From Myxococcus dinghuensis (GTDB lineage: Bacteria; Myxococcota; Myxococcia; Myxococcales; Myxococcaceae): 64,000 nucleotides of DNA. The stretch lies in the NCBI RefSeq assembly GCF_024198235.1, contig NZ_JAKCFB010000008.1:62001-126000 (forward strand), read 5' to 3'. A program made the translations under genes and the position numbers. The notes under the pieces are model-generated. The model worked only from the letters and a program-made list of their open reading frames with translations. It did no database searches and was not told where the DNA came from. Below, one piece after another: positions 17,313 to 26,708 of this stretch (position 1 is the stretch's first letter; each line of letters starts with the position of its first letter).

Positions 17313-19154
17313 TCAGGACGCGGACGGGGCCTCCGGGTCGTCCACCGGGACGCCGGCGAGCCGCAGCACGCGCAGCGCGTTGGTGGTGTCCACCACGCCC
17401 TCGCGCAGCTTGTAGTCGAAGACCATCTTCCCGTCCTCGAGGTGGTCCCGGAAGTGGACGTTGAGCACGCGCGCGCCCTGCTCCTCGGCCAGCGCCGTCA
17501 GCGACAGGTCGTGCGTCGTCACCGCGCCACACGCGCCGGTGGCCAGGAGCAGGCGCAGCACCTCGCGCGAGGCGAGCTGCCGCTCCCGCGTGTTGGTGCC
17601 CAGCAGGATTTCGTCGAGCAGGAACAGGGCCTGTCCGTCCGCCGCGCGCGCCGCGTCCAGCACGGCCTTGATGCGCTGGACCTCCGCGTAGAAGTACGAC
17701 ACGCCGCGCTCCAGCGAGTCCTTCACGCGCATGCTGGTCAGCACCTGGAGCGGGGAGAGCCGGAAGGCCTCCGCGCACACGGGCGCGCCCGCCAGGGCCA
17801 GCACCACGTTGGCGCCCATGGCCCGCATCAGCGTCGTCTTGCCGCTCATGTTGGAGCCGGTGATGAGCAGCGCGTGCGCGGGGCCGGGCAGGGCCACGTC
17901 GTTGGGGACGGGGGCGTCCAGCAGGGGGTGCCCCAACTGCTTCGCCTCCATGCGCGGCCCCTGGGCCTCCAGCACGGGCCACGTGAAGGCGGGGCGGTCA
18001 TGGGCCAGCCCGGCCACGCACGACAGGGCCTCCAGCTCCGCGAGCGCGGAGAACCAGTGCCGCACCTTCCCGCCGTACCGCGCGCGCCAGCGCTCCAGCG
18101 CGAACAGCGCGTGGATGTCCCAGAGCGTCACCCAGTGCACGAGGGCATGGAACTGGTGCCGCTTGAACTCGATGAGCGAGTAGAGCTGGCTGAAGCGCTT
18201 GAAGTGCGCGGACACCGCCGGCTCGCCCTGCTGCTGGAGCCCGGACTGGAGCTGGCGCAGCAGGGGATGCTCGAAGCGCTGGCCCTCCACGCGCTCGAAG
18301 AGGGGGGCGTAGCGGACGAAGCCCTGCTCACCGCGCTCGACGGCGTCGTCCATGGCCTTGAGGGTGCGGCGCGTGAGCACCGCCACGAGCAACTGCGCGC
18401 CCAGCCCCAGCCAGACCCACGCGCCGCGCAGGACGCCCACCTGGCCCAGGATGAAGAGCGTCAGGGTGATGGGCGGCAGGATGAGGGCGAGCGGCAGCGA
18501 CCAACGGATGGACGTCAGCGACGGGCTGGACTCGGCCCACTGGATGAAGAGGCTGGGGTCCGCCTTCTCCTTGGCCACCGTGCGCGCGTCGACGCACAGG
18601 TCCTGGCGGAAGTCGGTCCTCGGCGCCAGCTCGCGCGCGGCGCCCTGCCGGGCCTCGACCTCCGCCACGGAGGCGGGAGCCGACAGCCACGCCGCGAGCC
18701 GCTCCTCGCCGGCCCGGGTGGCGGTCTCGTTGAGGAGCTGGAAGAGGCTGCCCTGTCCGAAGACGTCCAGGTCCGGGGTGTACAGGTGGCTGGCGGACGC
18801 GAAGCGCTCACCGCGCTCGGTGAACTCGTGCCAGCCCGGGCCCAGCCGGGCGAGGCCCCGGTCGTTGAGCAGCACGTAGAGCCGCTGGCGCTCCTCGCGA
18901 CGGAAGACCTGGTGGTGCAGCACGGCGAGCACGCCGTAGAGGACGAGGGCGCCGACGGTGCCCCACCACCAGTCCCGCGAAAGGCGGTCCGCGAGGATGA
19001 ACCCGGAGATGGCGACCGCCGCCAGGAAGGCCACGGTGCGCAGGTTGGCGTAGCGGGCGCTGACGCGGTCCAGGGCGGTCAGCTCCGCCTGCGCGGTGGC
19101 GCGGCGCTCGGTGTACGTGCGGTGGGGATTCGGGCTCGCGGAGTGGGGAGACAC
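17313..19154 (-). CDS. Membrane-anchored MutS-family ATPase
   Basis: About 613 residues from a GTG at 19154; an ATG at 19208 is also in frame. The C-terminal part is a MutS-type ATPase, with Walker A GSNMSGKTTLMRAMG, Walker B ending LFLLDEILLGTNTRER and the signature His in VTTHDLSLTAL. The mismatch-binding and connector domains of true MutS are absent. Instead there are two pairs of hydrophobic segments (about 40-82 and 205-245). The protein therefore seems to be a MutS-related membrane protein of unknown role rather than a mismatch repair protein; similar 'MutS-related' proteins occur in several phyla. It lies downstream of the dgcN-dgcA-like pair, 119 bases apart, on the same strand. Confidence 0.8.
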   Translation of the reverse strand: MSPHSASPNPHRTYTERRATAQAELTALDRVSARYANLRTVAFLAAVAISGFILADRLSRDWWWGTVGALVLYGVLAVLHHQVFRREERQRLYVLLNDRGLARLGPGWHEFTERGERFASASHLYTPDLDVFGQGSLFQLLNETATRAGEERLAAWLSAPASVAEVEARQGAARELAPRTDFRQDLCVDARTVAKEKADPSLFIQWAESSPSLTSIRWSLPLALILPPITLTLFILGQVGVLRGAWVWLGLGAQLLVAVLTRRTLKAMDDAVERGEQGFVRYAPLFERVEGQRFEHPLLRQLQSGLQQQGEPAVSAHFKRFSQLYSLIEFKRHQFHALVHWVTLWDIHALFALERWRARYGGKVRHWFSALAELEALSCVAGLAHDRPAFTWPVLEAQGPRMEAKQLGHPLLDAPVPNDVALPGPAHALLITGSNMSGKTTLMRAMGANVVLALAGAPVCAEAFRLSPLQVLTSMRVKDSLERGVSYFYAEVQRIKAVLDAARAADGQALFLLDEILLGTNTRERQLASREVLRLLLATGACGAVTTHDLSLTALAEEQGARVLNVHFRDHLEDGKMVFDYKLREGVVDTTNALRVLRLAGVPVDDPEAPSAS

Positions 19155-19273
19155 GGTGGCCGCGCATGCTGTGCCTCCAGCCCCGCCAGGGCAAGTGCCT
19201 CCTGTCACCGTGTGGCGTCGGCGCGACGCAAGGGCCGCGACGAACGGCCCGGTGAGTCAATCCCCGCCCCCGC

Positions 19274-20260
19274 TCAGCCCCACAGCTCGCGTGGAGGCCA
19301 GAACAGGGTGTTGCCCTCGAAGCGGATGCCCGGCTCGCGGTCCCGGGCGAGCAGCAGCGGCCCGTCCAGGTCCACCACCTCCGCCCCCTGGGCGACGAGC
19401 GCCGCCGGCGCCATGGAGAGCGACGTGGCCACCATGCAGCCCACCATGCGCTGGAGGCCGTGGCCCCGGGCCGCCTCGGCCAGGGCCAGGGCCTCCGTGA
19501 GCCCGCCCGTCTTGTCGAGCTTGATGTTGAGGGCGTCGTACTTGCCGACCAGCGCCCCCAGCCCGTGCCGGTCGTGGGCGGACTCGTCGGCGCAGACCGC
19601 CACCGGCCGCTCCAGCCCCCGCAGGGCCTCGTCGTCGGAGGCGGGCAGGGGCTGCTCCACCATCACCACGCCCAGTCCCGCGCAGGCCGCGAGCAGGGTG
19701 GGCAGCTCCTCGGGCCTCCAGCCCTCGTTGGCGTCCACGATGAGGCGGCTTCCGGGCGCGCCCTCCCGGATGGCCCGCAGCCGCTCGATGTCCTCGTCTC
19801 CACCGCGCCCCAGCTTCACCTTGAGCAGGGGGCGGTGCGCGGCCTTCTCGGCGGCGAGCCGCATGGCCTCGGCGGTGTCCAGGCTGAGGGTATACGCGGT
19901 GACGAGCGGCCGGGGCTCGGCCATGCCCAGGAGCGCCCAGATGGGGCGGCCCGCCTGCTTCGCCTCCAGGTCCCACAGCGCGCAGTCCAGCGCGTTGCGC
20001 GCGGCCCGGGGCGCGAGCACCTCCGGCACTTCCGCGCGTCCCAGCCCCGCCTCGATGCGTGGGCGCGCGGCCTCCAGCGCCTCGAGGACTCCCGGCACCG
20101 TCTCGCCATAGCGGCCGTAGGGGACGCACTCTCCACGGCCCACGGCGCCATCCTCTTCCAGGGTCACCACCACCACCTCGGCGGAGGTCTTCGAACCCCG
20201 GGAGATGGTGAAGCGGCCGGCGATGGGCCAGCTCTCGTGTCGGACGGTGAGCTTTCGCAT
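19274..20260 (-). CDS. dgcA: Enolase-superfamily epimerase: N-acetyl-D-glutamate racemase (DgcA-like) or L-Ala-D/L-Glu epimerase
   Basis: 328 residues. The capping domain is N-terminal (1-110), with a modified TIM barrel after it. Catalytic residues fit the dipeptide epimerase family: Lys147/Lys149 in KVKL, metal ligands Asp176 (VDANEGW), Glu202 (VEQPLP) and Asp225 (CADES), and the second base in KLDKTGG (Lys247 or Lys250). The gene starts 4 bases after the DUF1611 gene. That pairing matches dgcN-dgcA of Pseudoalteromonas, where DgcN N-acetylates D-glutamate and DgcA racemises the product to the L form. Dipeptide epimerases for peptidoglycan recycling are the alternative. For a predator of other bacteria either reading makes sense: use of D-Glu from cell walls. 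Confidence 0.82.
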   Translation of the reverse strand: MRKLTVRHESWPIAGRFTISRGSKTSAEVVVVTLEEDGAVGRGECVPYGRYGETVPGVLEALEAARPRIEAGLGRAEVPEVLAPRAARNALDCALWDLEAKQAGRPIWALLGMAEPRPLVTAYTLSLDTAEAMRLAAEKAAHRPLLKVKLGRGGDEDIERLRAIREGAPGSRLIVDANEGWRPEELPTLLAACAGLGVVMVEQPLPASDDEALRGLERPVAVCADESAHDRHGLGALVGKYDALNIKLDKTGGLTEALALAEAARGHGLQRMVGCMVATSLSMAPAALVAQGAEVVDLDGPLLLARDREPGIRFEGNTLFWPPRELWG

Positions 20261-20264
20261 GGGC

Positions 20265-21284
20265 TCAGGCCTGGGGAGGGAAGCGCCGCGCCAGCTCGTC
20301 CACGAGCGGACCGACGCCGGTGCGGAGCGGGTCGACGCAGGGCAGGCCGTGCGCGCGTCCGGTCTCCTCGAGCAGCGCCAGGGCCTGGGGCTCGTCCAGG
20401 GCTTCCGTGTTGATGGCGATGCCGGTGCACTGGATGCGCGGATTGGTGAGCTGCCCCTCCAGGACGGTGCGGTCGATGACGGCCTGGATGGTGGGGAGGG
20501 GATGTTGGACGCCGCGCATGCGGGTGCGCGTGGGCTCGTGGCAGACGATGAACGCGTCCGGCTGCGCGCCGTGCAGGAGCGAAAGCGTGACGCCCGCGAA
20601 CGACGGGTGGAACAGCGAGCCCTGTCCCTCGACGAGGTCCCAGTGGTCGTCGGCGTTGGGGGGAGAGAGCCACTCGGCCGCGCCCGCGACGAAGTCGGAC
20701 ACCACCGCGTCGAGCGCCACGCCCCGCCCGGAGATGAAGATGCCCGTCTGCCCCGTGGCGCGGAAGTCCGCCTTGAGGCCCCGCGCGCGCATCTCCTTCT
20801 CCAGCGCGAGCGCCGTGTACTTCTTCCCCACCGAGCAGTCCGTGCCCACCGTCAGCAGGCGCAGCCCGGAGCGCTTCGTGCCCTTGCCGGTGGCGAACTC
20901 CATGTCGGGGATGCGCACGTCGTGAAGCCTCCGCCCGTTGCGCTCGGCCGCCGCGGCGATGACGGGGAAGGCCGACAGGCGCCGGTGCAGCCCCGTGGCC
21001 ACGTCCAGGCCCGCGTCGAGCGCCTCCACCAGCTTGCCCACCCACGGCTCCGGCAACACCCCGCCCGCGTTGGCCACGCCCACGACGAGCGTCCGCACCC
21101 CCTTCGCCTTCGCCTCGGCGATGTCCATGTCCTGGAGCCCGCAGTCGGCCTGGCACCCCGGCAGCCGCAGTTGCCCCACGCACCACTCCGGCCGCCAGTC
21201 GACGATGCCGTGCGCCGTCTTCGCCGCGAGCTGGTCCGGCACGTCCCCCAGGAACAACAGGTAGGGCTTCTGAATCTCCACCAA
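20265..21284 (-). CDS. dgcN: DUF1611 family P-loop protein, DgcN-like N-acyltransferase
   Basis: 339 residues. The N-terminal Rossmann-like domain (about 1-135) begins LLFLGDVPDQLAAKT. The C-terminal P-loop domain has GTDCSVGKKYTAL (147-159), GQTGIF, the acidic VEGQGSLFHP segment and FIVCHEPTRT. These are features of DUF1611, whose member DgcN has been shown to N-acetylate D-glutamate in marine bacteria. The downstream racemase-like gene at a 4-base gap supports that function. Its P-loop domain resembles the unexplained gene in the arginine operon at 54.8-55.9 kb. The start follows a GGAGGACG-type ribosome-binding sequence. Confidence 0.8.
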   Translation of the reverse strand: MVEIQKPYLLFLGDVPDQLAAKTAHGIVDWRPEWCVGQLRLPGCQADCGLQDMDIAEAKAKGVRTLVVGVANAGGVLPEPWVGKLVEALDAGLDVATGLHRRLSAFPVIAAAAERNGRRLHDVRIPDMEFATGKGTKRSGLRLLTVGTDCSVGKKYTALALEKEMRARGLKADFRATGQTGIFISGRGVALDAVVSDFVAGAAEWLSPPNADDHWDLVEGQGSLFHPSFAGVTLSLLHGAQPDAFIVCHEPTRTRMRGVQHPLPTIQAVIDRTVLEGQLTNPRIQCTGIAINTEALDEPQALALLEETGRAHGLPCVDPLRTGVGPLVDELARRFPPQA

Positions 21285-21502
21285 CGTCCTCCCCGCGACC
21301 CCGGACTGGGGCCGTGGCGGCGCGTTTCAGCATGACCCCGGAAGAGCAGCAAGGCCCGAGTATCCGGGATGGGACTGGGGCGCCCGGAAACGTCGGCGGC
21401 GTGGGGTGCGCCCACCCTGGACGTAGGTCGTGGCGCGGCGGCTCGAATGTCAGACCTGTCCCGTATCTTTCTCCTCGTCGGTACGCATGAGGGGAGCGAG
21501 AG

Positions 21503-22594
21503 ATGAGCACGTCTGTCGTCGACAACCGCGTCGAGATTGTCTTCAGCTTCGATACCACGGGCAGCATGTATCCCTGCCTCGCGCAGGTGCGCACGAAGCT
21601 GCGAGGGACCGTGTCCCGGTTGATGAAGGAGATTCCTGGCATCCGCATCGGCATCATCGCGCATGGCGACTACTGCGACGCGGGCTCGACGTACGTGACG
21701 AAGGTGCTGGACCTGTCGGACGACGTGGAGGCGGTGGTCCGCTTCGTGGACCGCGTGGGGCAGACGGGCGGTGGAGACGCGCCGGAGTGCTATGAGCTGG
21801 TGCTGCGCGAGGCGCAATCCCTGTCATGGACCGCGGGCTACACGCGGGCGTTGGTGTTGATTGGCGATGACGTCCCGCACCCGCCCGCGTCGAACCCGAA
21901 GCGGTTGGACTGGCGCAAGGAAGTGGATGCGCTGGGTAGGATGGGCGTGCCCGTCTATGGGGTGCAGGCGCTGGCGCGCGCGCACGCGACGCCGTTCTAC
22001 CGGGAGCTGGCGGAGAAGTCGGGCGGCTTCCACCTGAGCCTCGCCCAGTTCGCGCACGTCACCGACATGCTGCTGGCCGTCTGCTACAAGCAGTCGTCGG
22101 ACGCGCGGCTCCAGGCGTACGAGGCGGAGGTGGTGAAGCAGGGCCGCATGAACCGCGGCCTCGATGCCATCTTCGGCACCATGCTGGGCCGGAGTGTCTC
22201 CGCGTCCTTCGGCGAGGCGGACCTGCGCGCGGTGCCGCCGGGGCGCTTCCAGGTGCTGGAGGTGGACCGGGACATGCCCATCAAGGAACTGGTGGCGGAG
22301 AACGGCCTGGCGTTCAAGACGGGGCGCGGCTTCTACGAGTTCACCAAGACGGAGACCATCCAGGGCCACAAGGAGGTCGTGTTGATGGACCGCAAGACGG
22401 GGGACCTCTTCAGCGGCGAGCGCGCGCGGGAGCTGCTCTGCCTGCCGCCGGGGGAGACGGTGCGCATCCGCCCCGCCAACCTCGAGAAGTACGTGGTGTT
22501 CGTGCAGAGCACCTCCGCCAACCGCAAGCTGGTGGGCGCCTCGCGGTTCCTCTACGAGGTGGAGGACTGGGCGGGAGCGAAGGCCGCCGCGTAG
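21503..22594 (+). CDS. von Willebrand factor A domain protein
   Basis: 363 residues. A vWA domain occupies about 8-215, with metal-binding (MIDAS) motif DTTGSMYPC at 15-23, the Thr in GQTGGGDAPE and VLIGDD. The arrangement resembles the vWA domain of alpha-kinase VwkA-like proteins, but no kinase domain is present. The C-terminal 150 residues (about 215-363) form a second domain of unknown type (VLEVDRDMPIKELVAENGLAF). There is no signal peptide or membrane segment, so it is cytoplasmic. The ATG at 21503 is preceded by GGGAGCGAGAG. It likely mediates metal-dependent protein binding; the partner is unknown. Confidence 0.82.
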   Translation: MSTSVVDNRVEIVFSFDTTGSMYPCLAQVRTKLRGTVSRLMKEIPGIRIGIIAHGDYCDAGSTYVTKVLDLSDDVEAVVRFVDRVGQTGGGDAPECYELVLREAQSLSWTAGYTRALVLIGDDVPHPPASNPKRLDWRKEVDALGRMGVPVYGVQALARAHATPFYRELAEKSGGFHLSLAQFAHVTDMLLAVCYKQSSDARLQAYEAEVVKQGRMNRGLDAIFGTMLGRSVSASFGEADLRAVPPGRFQVLEVDRDMPIKELVAENGLAFKTGRGFYEFTKTETIQGHKEVVLMDRKTGDLFSGERARELLCLPPGETVRIRPANLEKYVVFVQSTSANRKLVGASRFLYEVEDWAGAKAAA

Positions 22595-22616
22595 TCGCGA
22601 CGTGTCTCGCGCAGAC

Positions 22617-23090
22617 TCACCGCATCCGCTCCGGTGCCAGGAGGCACGACGCGGCGAGGACGCAGGACACCACGGCCAGCGCGAAGAGGATGGGCGCGGC
22701 CACGCGGCGCTGGGGGACGCCCGCCGCGCGCATCAGGCCCATCACCAACCAGGGGCCCAACAAGGGGACGAGCGCCGCGGTGGACCAGAAGCCACCGCAG
22801 TGCGCGAGCAGCCGTTGCACCAGGGCGCTCCGGGGCCGCCCGAGCAACGCTCGCCACCACCGCAGCCGCTCCAGTCCGTCCCATCCCAGGTCCACCACGG
22901 CGACCTGGAGGTAGCCCAGCGGCACGCAGGCGAGCGCCACGGCCCAGGGGGGATAGCCGAAGCCCAGCACGCCGAGCGGAACGGCGGCGAGCACGCCACC
23001 GAAGGGGCTGGCCGCGACGAGGGCGAATGAGAGCAGGCGTCCCATGACGGAGTCGGCCGGGGGTGTCCGCCCCGCCGTGTCGGCATGCAT
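22617..23090 (-). CDS. Small multipass membrane protein of unknown function
   Basis: 157 residues with about four hydrophobic segments (LLSFALVAASPFGGVLAAVPLG, WAVALACVPLGYLQVAVV, STAALVPLLGPWLVMGLM, PILFALAVVSCVLAASCLL, the first given in part). I recognise no family motif. The ATG at 23090 is chosen because CCGGAGAGAT lies directly before it; an ATG at 23045 lacks such a site. It converges with the vWA gene, with 22 bases between stops. Confidence 0.55.
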   Translation of the reverse strand: MHADTAGRTPPADSVMGRLLSFALVAASPFGGVLAAVPLGVLGFGYPPWAVALACVPLGYLQVAVVDLGWDGLERLRWWRALLGRPRSALVQRLLAHCGGFWSTAALVPLLGPWLVMGLMRAAGVPQRRVAAPILFALAVVSCVLAASCLLAPERMR

Positions 23091-23375
23091 ATCTCTCCGG
23101 CGCGGCGGGCGCGTGCCGAAGCCGTCAAATGCGGTGTGGATGCTCCACGCCTGGGTGCGTCACCGCGCGGGTCCTCGTGCCCGCCTGCTCCGAGACACCG
23201 ACCCTGTTGGAGGTCGCCGCGTCCCTTCCGGGATGGGGCCGCTGGACTGAAGCTGACTCCACGGAGGGCGCGGTGTCCGGCAGATGATGACAACCATGAG
23301 CCATGGTGCGGCGCGGGCCCGGTCGCTCGAACGCGTCGCTTGAATGTCCCTCTCATCATCGTTAGCTCGGAGGTC

Positions 23376-24152
23376 GTGAGGGCCTGGATTCCATCATTGC
23401 TCGTGCTCCTGGGCGCAGGGTGTGGCGTCTTCGAGTTCCATCCGTATGAGATCCGCGGGGGGGAGGAAGCGCTCAACGCCAAGGCCCTGGCGCGGCTGCC
23501 TCGCGACGAGCCGGAGCGGCCCTTCCGCTTCGCGGTGATGGGCGACATCCAGTTGTTCCTGGATGACTCGGCGGACGCGGTGAAGGACCTGGCGCACCGG
23601 GACATCGACCTCGTGGTGCAGCTGGGAGACCTGACCGAGTACGGCACCGCGCAGGAGTACGAATGGGTCGCGCGCATGCTGGCGAGGATTCCGGTGCCGA
23701 CCTTCGCCGTCATCGGCAACCACGACCTGATGGGGAAGGGGGGCTTGCTCTACCTGCGGACCTTCGGGCCGACGTTCCAGTCCTTCGACTACCAGGGCAG
23801 CCGCTTCGTCCTCTTCGACTCCAACTCGCTCGAGTACGGCTTCTCCGGCAGGGTGCCGGACCTGGTCCGGCTGCGCGAGGCGCTCGTGCCCGAGCCCGGG
23901 TTGCGCCACATCTTCACGTTCTCGCACGTGCCCCCGGGGCATTCCGACTTCGACCCGGACCTGACGGAGCCGTTGGAGGAGCTCCAGGCCGAGGCGGGCG
24001 TCTCCCTCTCCTTCCACGCGCACACCCATCGCTACTCCAGCGAGGTGCGGCGCGGCGTGCGCTACTTCGTCGCCGACGCGCTCGAGAGCCGCAACTACCT
24101 GCTGGTCACCGTGTCGGGTGGCTCGGTGGACGTCGAACGGGTCTACTACTGA
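23376..24152 (+). CDS. Calcineurin-like metallophosphatase lipoprotein
   Basis: 258 residues from GTG at 23376, directly behind CGGAGG. The signal peptide ends LLGAGC (lipobox, Cys about 15), so it is membrane-anchored. Metallophosphatase motifs in order: GDIQ (about 57), GDLTE, GNHD, FSHVPPGH and HAHTH. The first motif has Gln where most members have His (GDxH), a common variation in cell-envelope phosphatases. The stop overlaps the ATG of the next gene by one base (TGATG), so the two are translated together. The substrate cannot be told from sequence. The 285 bases before it contain nothing I can identify. Confidence 0.85.
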   Translation: MRAWIPSLLVLLGAGCGVFEFHPYEIRGGEEALNAKALARLPRDEPERPFRFAVMGDIQLFLDDSADAVKDLAHRDIDLVVQLGDLTEYGTAQEYEWVARMLARIPVPTFAVIGNHDLMGKGGLLYLRTFGPTFQSFDYQGSRFVLFDSNSLEYGFSGRVPDLVRLREALVPEPGLRHIFTFSHVPPGHSDFDPDLTEPLEELQAEAGVSLSFHAHTHRYSSEVRRGVRYFVADALESRNYLLVTVSGGSVDVERVYY

Positions 24153-24769
24153 TGGCACGCCTTCACTTCGTCAGGTGGTTCGGCGCCTTCGTGTTCCTCG
24201 TCGGGGGAGGTGCCGCGTGGGCGGCGGACGAGGAGGTGGTGGAGACCCGGGAGGAGCACGCGCGGCCCTGGTACGTCCCGAGCCACGCGGCGATGCAGCT
24301 CGCCGGCTCCATCGGCTTCACCTCCGCGGGACCGGGCTGGTCGTTCTGGGACGAGGCCGTGGAGACGGAGGTGCTGTTGGGCTGGTCGCCTCGGGCCATC
24401 GCGGGGGCGGACTTCATCACCCTCACGCTCAAGGGCCGCTGGAACCCCATCCGGCTCCGCTATGGCAACTGGACCGTGCGGCCGCTCTCCGTGGGCGGCA
24501 TGTTCAGCTACACCTTCGGCGGGGACTACTTCCTGTCGCAGCCGGGGCGCTACCCGGATGGCTACTACTGGTTCCGCACGGCGCTGCGCCCCGCGCTCAT
24601 CCTGGGCGCGAGCGTGGGCCACACCGCGCGCATGTTCGACCTGGACCGCGTGGAGGCCTACGCTGAGCTGGTCGCCACCGACTTCCGCATGGTCCAGTTC
24701 TTCCACAACCCCGCCACGGTGAAGACGGGCCTCGTGTCGCTCGCGCTGGGGGCCCGGCTGCGCTTCTGA
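24152..24769 (+). CDS. Probable outer-membrane beta-barrel protein of unknown function
   Basis: 205 residues. The signal peptide (about 1-25) ends GGGAAWAAD. The mature part alternates polar and aromatic residues (RYGNWTVRPLSVGGMF, GGDYFLSQPGRYPDGYYWF) and ends in aromatic Phe (ALGARLRF), a typical barrel assembly signal. It overlaps the metallophosphatase stop by one base, so both act in the envelope and are probably co-regulated. It converges with the sulfatase-fold gene, 4 bases between stops. Confidence 0.65.
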   Translation: MARLHFVRWFGAFVFLVGGGAAWAADEEVVETREEHARPWYVPSHAAMQLAGSIGFTSAGPGWSFWDEAVETEVLLGWSPRAIAGADFITLTLKGRWNPIRLRYGNWTVRPLSVGGMFSYTFGGDYFLSQPGRYPDGYYWFRTALRPALILGASVGHTARMFDLDRVEAYAELVATDFRMVQFFHNPATVKTGLVSLALGARLRF

Positions 24770-24773
24770 CGCT

Positions 24774-26708
24774 TCAGGGGCGGGGAGGTGTCGCCGTGGC
24801 GGGGGGCGCGGGGGGCGCGGCCGCCGGGGGCGCGTCACTCCCCGCGGGCTCGCCGCGCAGGCGACGCAGGATGCGCGGGGCCTCGGCGGCGAAGCGCTCC
24901 TGCGCATCCGGCAGCGGGCGATCCCACATGTCCGACAGCTCCGTGCCCGGCAGACCCGCGCCGAAGCGCACCTTGAGCTGCTGGCCGATGAGGGCGTAGC
25001 GCGGCTCCCAGCCGATGGTGGTGAGCAGGTAGCGCCGCGGGTCCGGGTGGCTCATGGGGACGCCATCGCCCAGCTGCTCGGGCGGGTGGGGGTCTCCCAG
25101 CAGGTCGAAGAGCGTGGGGACCAGGTCGATGTGGCCGGTGACGGCGTCGACCTCTCCGGGAGGGAGGCGCTCGTCGAAGACGAGCATGGGGACGTGGAGC
25201 TGCAGCTCCGTGACGTCGCTGGCGTGGCCCACGCGGCCGTGCTCGCGGAACTCCTCTCCGTGGTCGCCGGTGAAGATGACCAGGGGCCGTGTCCCGCGCG
25301 TGGCCTCCCACCGCGTGAGCAGCTCCTCCACCTTCGTGTCCACCTCGTAGGCGGAGTTCCACGCGCGCGCCTTGAGGTGCTCGGCGGGCACGCGCGCCGT
25401 GGTCAGTCCGCCCTTGCCGTCCCACGCGGGGGAGAACACGGCCGAGCGCGGTGGATAGTCGTAGTCGAAGTGGGTGCCGGCGAAGAAGACGAACAGGAAC
25501 AGCGGTGTGTCGCGGGGCGTCTGCTCCGCCATGCGCAGCGCGTCCTCCACCATGGCGTCGTCGCGCACGTGGCTGCTCCCCTCGTAGTCGGTGCGCAGGC
25601 CGCCCTGGACGTCGCGGAAGACGGTGTCCTTCAACCCCATCCAGTCCACCGACGAGGCGGCGAAGAAGGCCTGGCGGTAGCCGTTGTGCTTCAGGGCGGG
25701 GAACAGGAGCGGCGCGCGGCCGGCGCCGACGACGGCGTCGCGGCGCTGGGCCTCGAGGCCGAAGAAGAGGCTGAAGAGGGAGTAGTCCGTGGAGCTCGCC
25801 GCGCTGTGGTGGCGCAGGAAGCGCGTGCCCTTCGCCGCGCGCCGCCACATGTGGGGCATCACGTCCTCGCGGAAGAAGTCGTCGCGCAGGCTCTCCACGA
25901 GCACCAGGAGGATGTCCGGCGTCCGCGTGAACTTCACGGAGGCAGGGTCGATGCGCGACGCGGGCGCGCCGGCCTCGGGGCTGACGCCCAGGCGCAACCC
26001 GGAAGCGGGCGTCCGCCCCGTGAGTCGGGCGAGCAGCGAACTCATCCGCACCGGCGCCTGGAGGGGCAGGGTGGTGGCCGCGTGCAGCACGGCGCTCCCG
26101 TGCGTGAACATGAGCCAGGCGCTGCCCAGCCGCTCCACGGTGCACACCACCACCAGCGCGAGCACCGCCCACGCCGTGCGACGGGGCCGCGGCCCCCATC
26201 CCTTCGTCAGGAACCGGGCTCCGGCCCAGGCGTCGAGCGACAGCACGCAGAGCGTCGCGAGGCCGAGCAGCGCCACCTCGTGTGGCGCCAGGCCCGTCTC
26301 CGCCAGGGCGCGCGGCTGGAGCGCCACGGCCAGCACCAGGCCGTTGATGTGGAAGCCGAGCGAGGACAGCACGAGCGCGTCCACGCCCAGGAACGCCACG
26401 CCCACCGCCACGACCGCCGGCAGCGCGTACGCGTAGCGCCGGCCGAAGAGCGACAGCGGCAGCGTGGCCACGAAGGTCACCAGGCCCAGGAACAGCGCCT
26501 GGATGACGCCTCCCACGAGCAGCAGGGGGCGCAGGGTCGGCGCCAGCCGCTCCACGGCGGACAATAGGGGCGCGCCGAAGAAGGCGAGCGCGAGCAGCCC
26601 GTGCAGCAGGCACCAGAGGAACGCGGGCCCCCAGAGCGGCAGGGCCTCCACCCACCGACGGGGGCGCCTCGCGGCGAAGGAGGAGGGGGTGGTCCACGTC
26701 GATGACAT
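24774..26708 (-). CDS. Inner-membrane sulfatase-fold protein, YejM/PbgA-like
   Basis: 644 residues. Five hydrophobic segments lie within the first ~215 residues, then a periplasmic alkaline-phosphatase/sulfatase-fold domain (about 260-600) starting PDILLVLVESLRDDFF. Also visible are SAASSTDYSLFSLFFG at the active-site position and FTGDHGEEFREHG metal-binding residues. E. coli YejM (PbgA) has this layout and controls lipopolysaccharide synthesis; other members transfer phosphoethanolamine or phosphoglycerol. The nucleophile region SSTDYS retains Ser/Thr, so catalysis is possible. An Ala/Pro-rich tail (about 605-644) is unusual. It is a single gene, divergent from the LysR regulator. Confidence 0.82.
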   Translation of the reverse strand: MSSTWTTPSSFAARRPRRWVEALPLWGPAFLWCLLHGLLALAFFGAPLLSAVERLAPTLRPLLLVGGVIQALFLGLVTFVATLPLSLFGRRYAYALPAVVAVGVAFLGVDALVLSSLGFHINGLVLAVALQPRALAETGLAPHEVALLGLATLCVLSLDAWAGARFLTKGWGPRPRRTAWAVLALVVVCTVERLGSAWLMFTHGSAVLHAATTLPLQAPVRMSSLLARLTGRTPASGLRLGVSPEAGAPASRIDPASVKFTRTPDILLVLVESLRDDFFREDVMPHMWRRAAKGTRFLRHHSAASSTDYSLFSLFFGLEAQRRDAVVGAGRAPLLFPALKHNGYRQAFFAASSVDWMGLKDTVFRDVQGGLRTDYEGSSHVRDDAMVEDALRMAEQTPRDTPLFLFVFFAGTHFDYDYPPRSAVFSPAWDGKGGLTTARVPAEHLKARAWNSAYEVDTKVEELLTRWEATRGTRPLVIFTGDHGEEFREHGRVGHASDVTELQLHVPMLVFDERLPPGEVDAVTGHIDLVPTLFDLLGDPHPPEQLGDGVPMSHPDPRRYLLTTIGWEPRYALIGQQLKVRFGAGLPGTELSDMWDRPLPDAQERFAAEAPRILRRLRGEPAGSDAPPAAAPPAPPATATPPRP

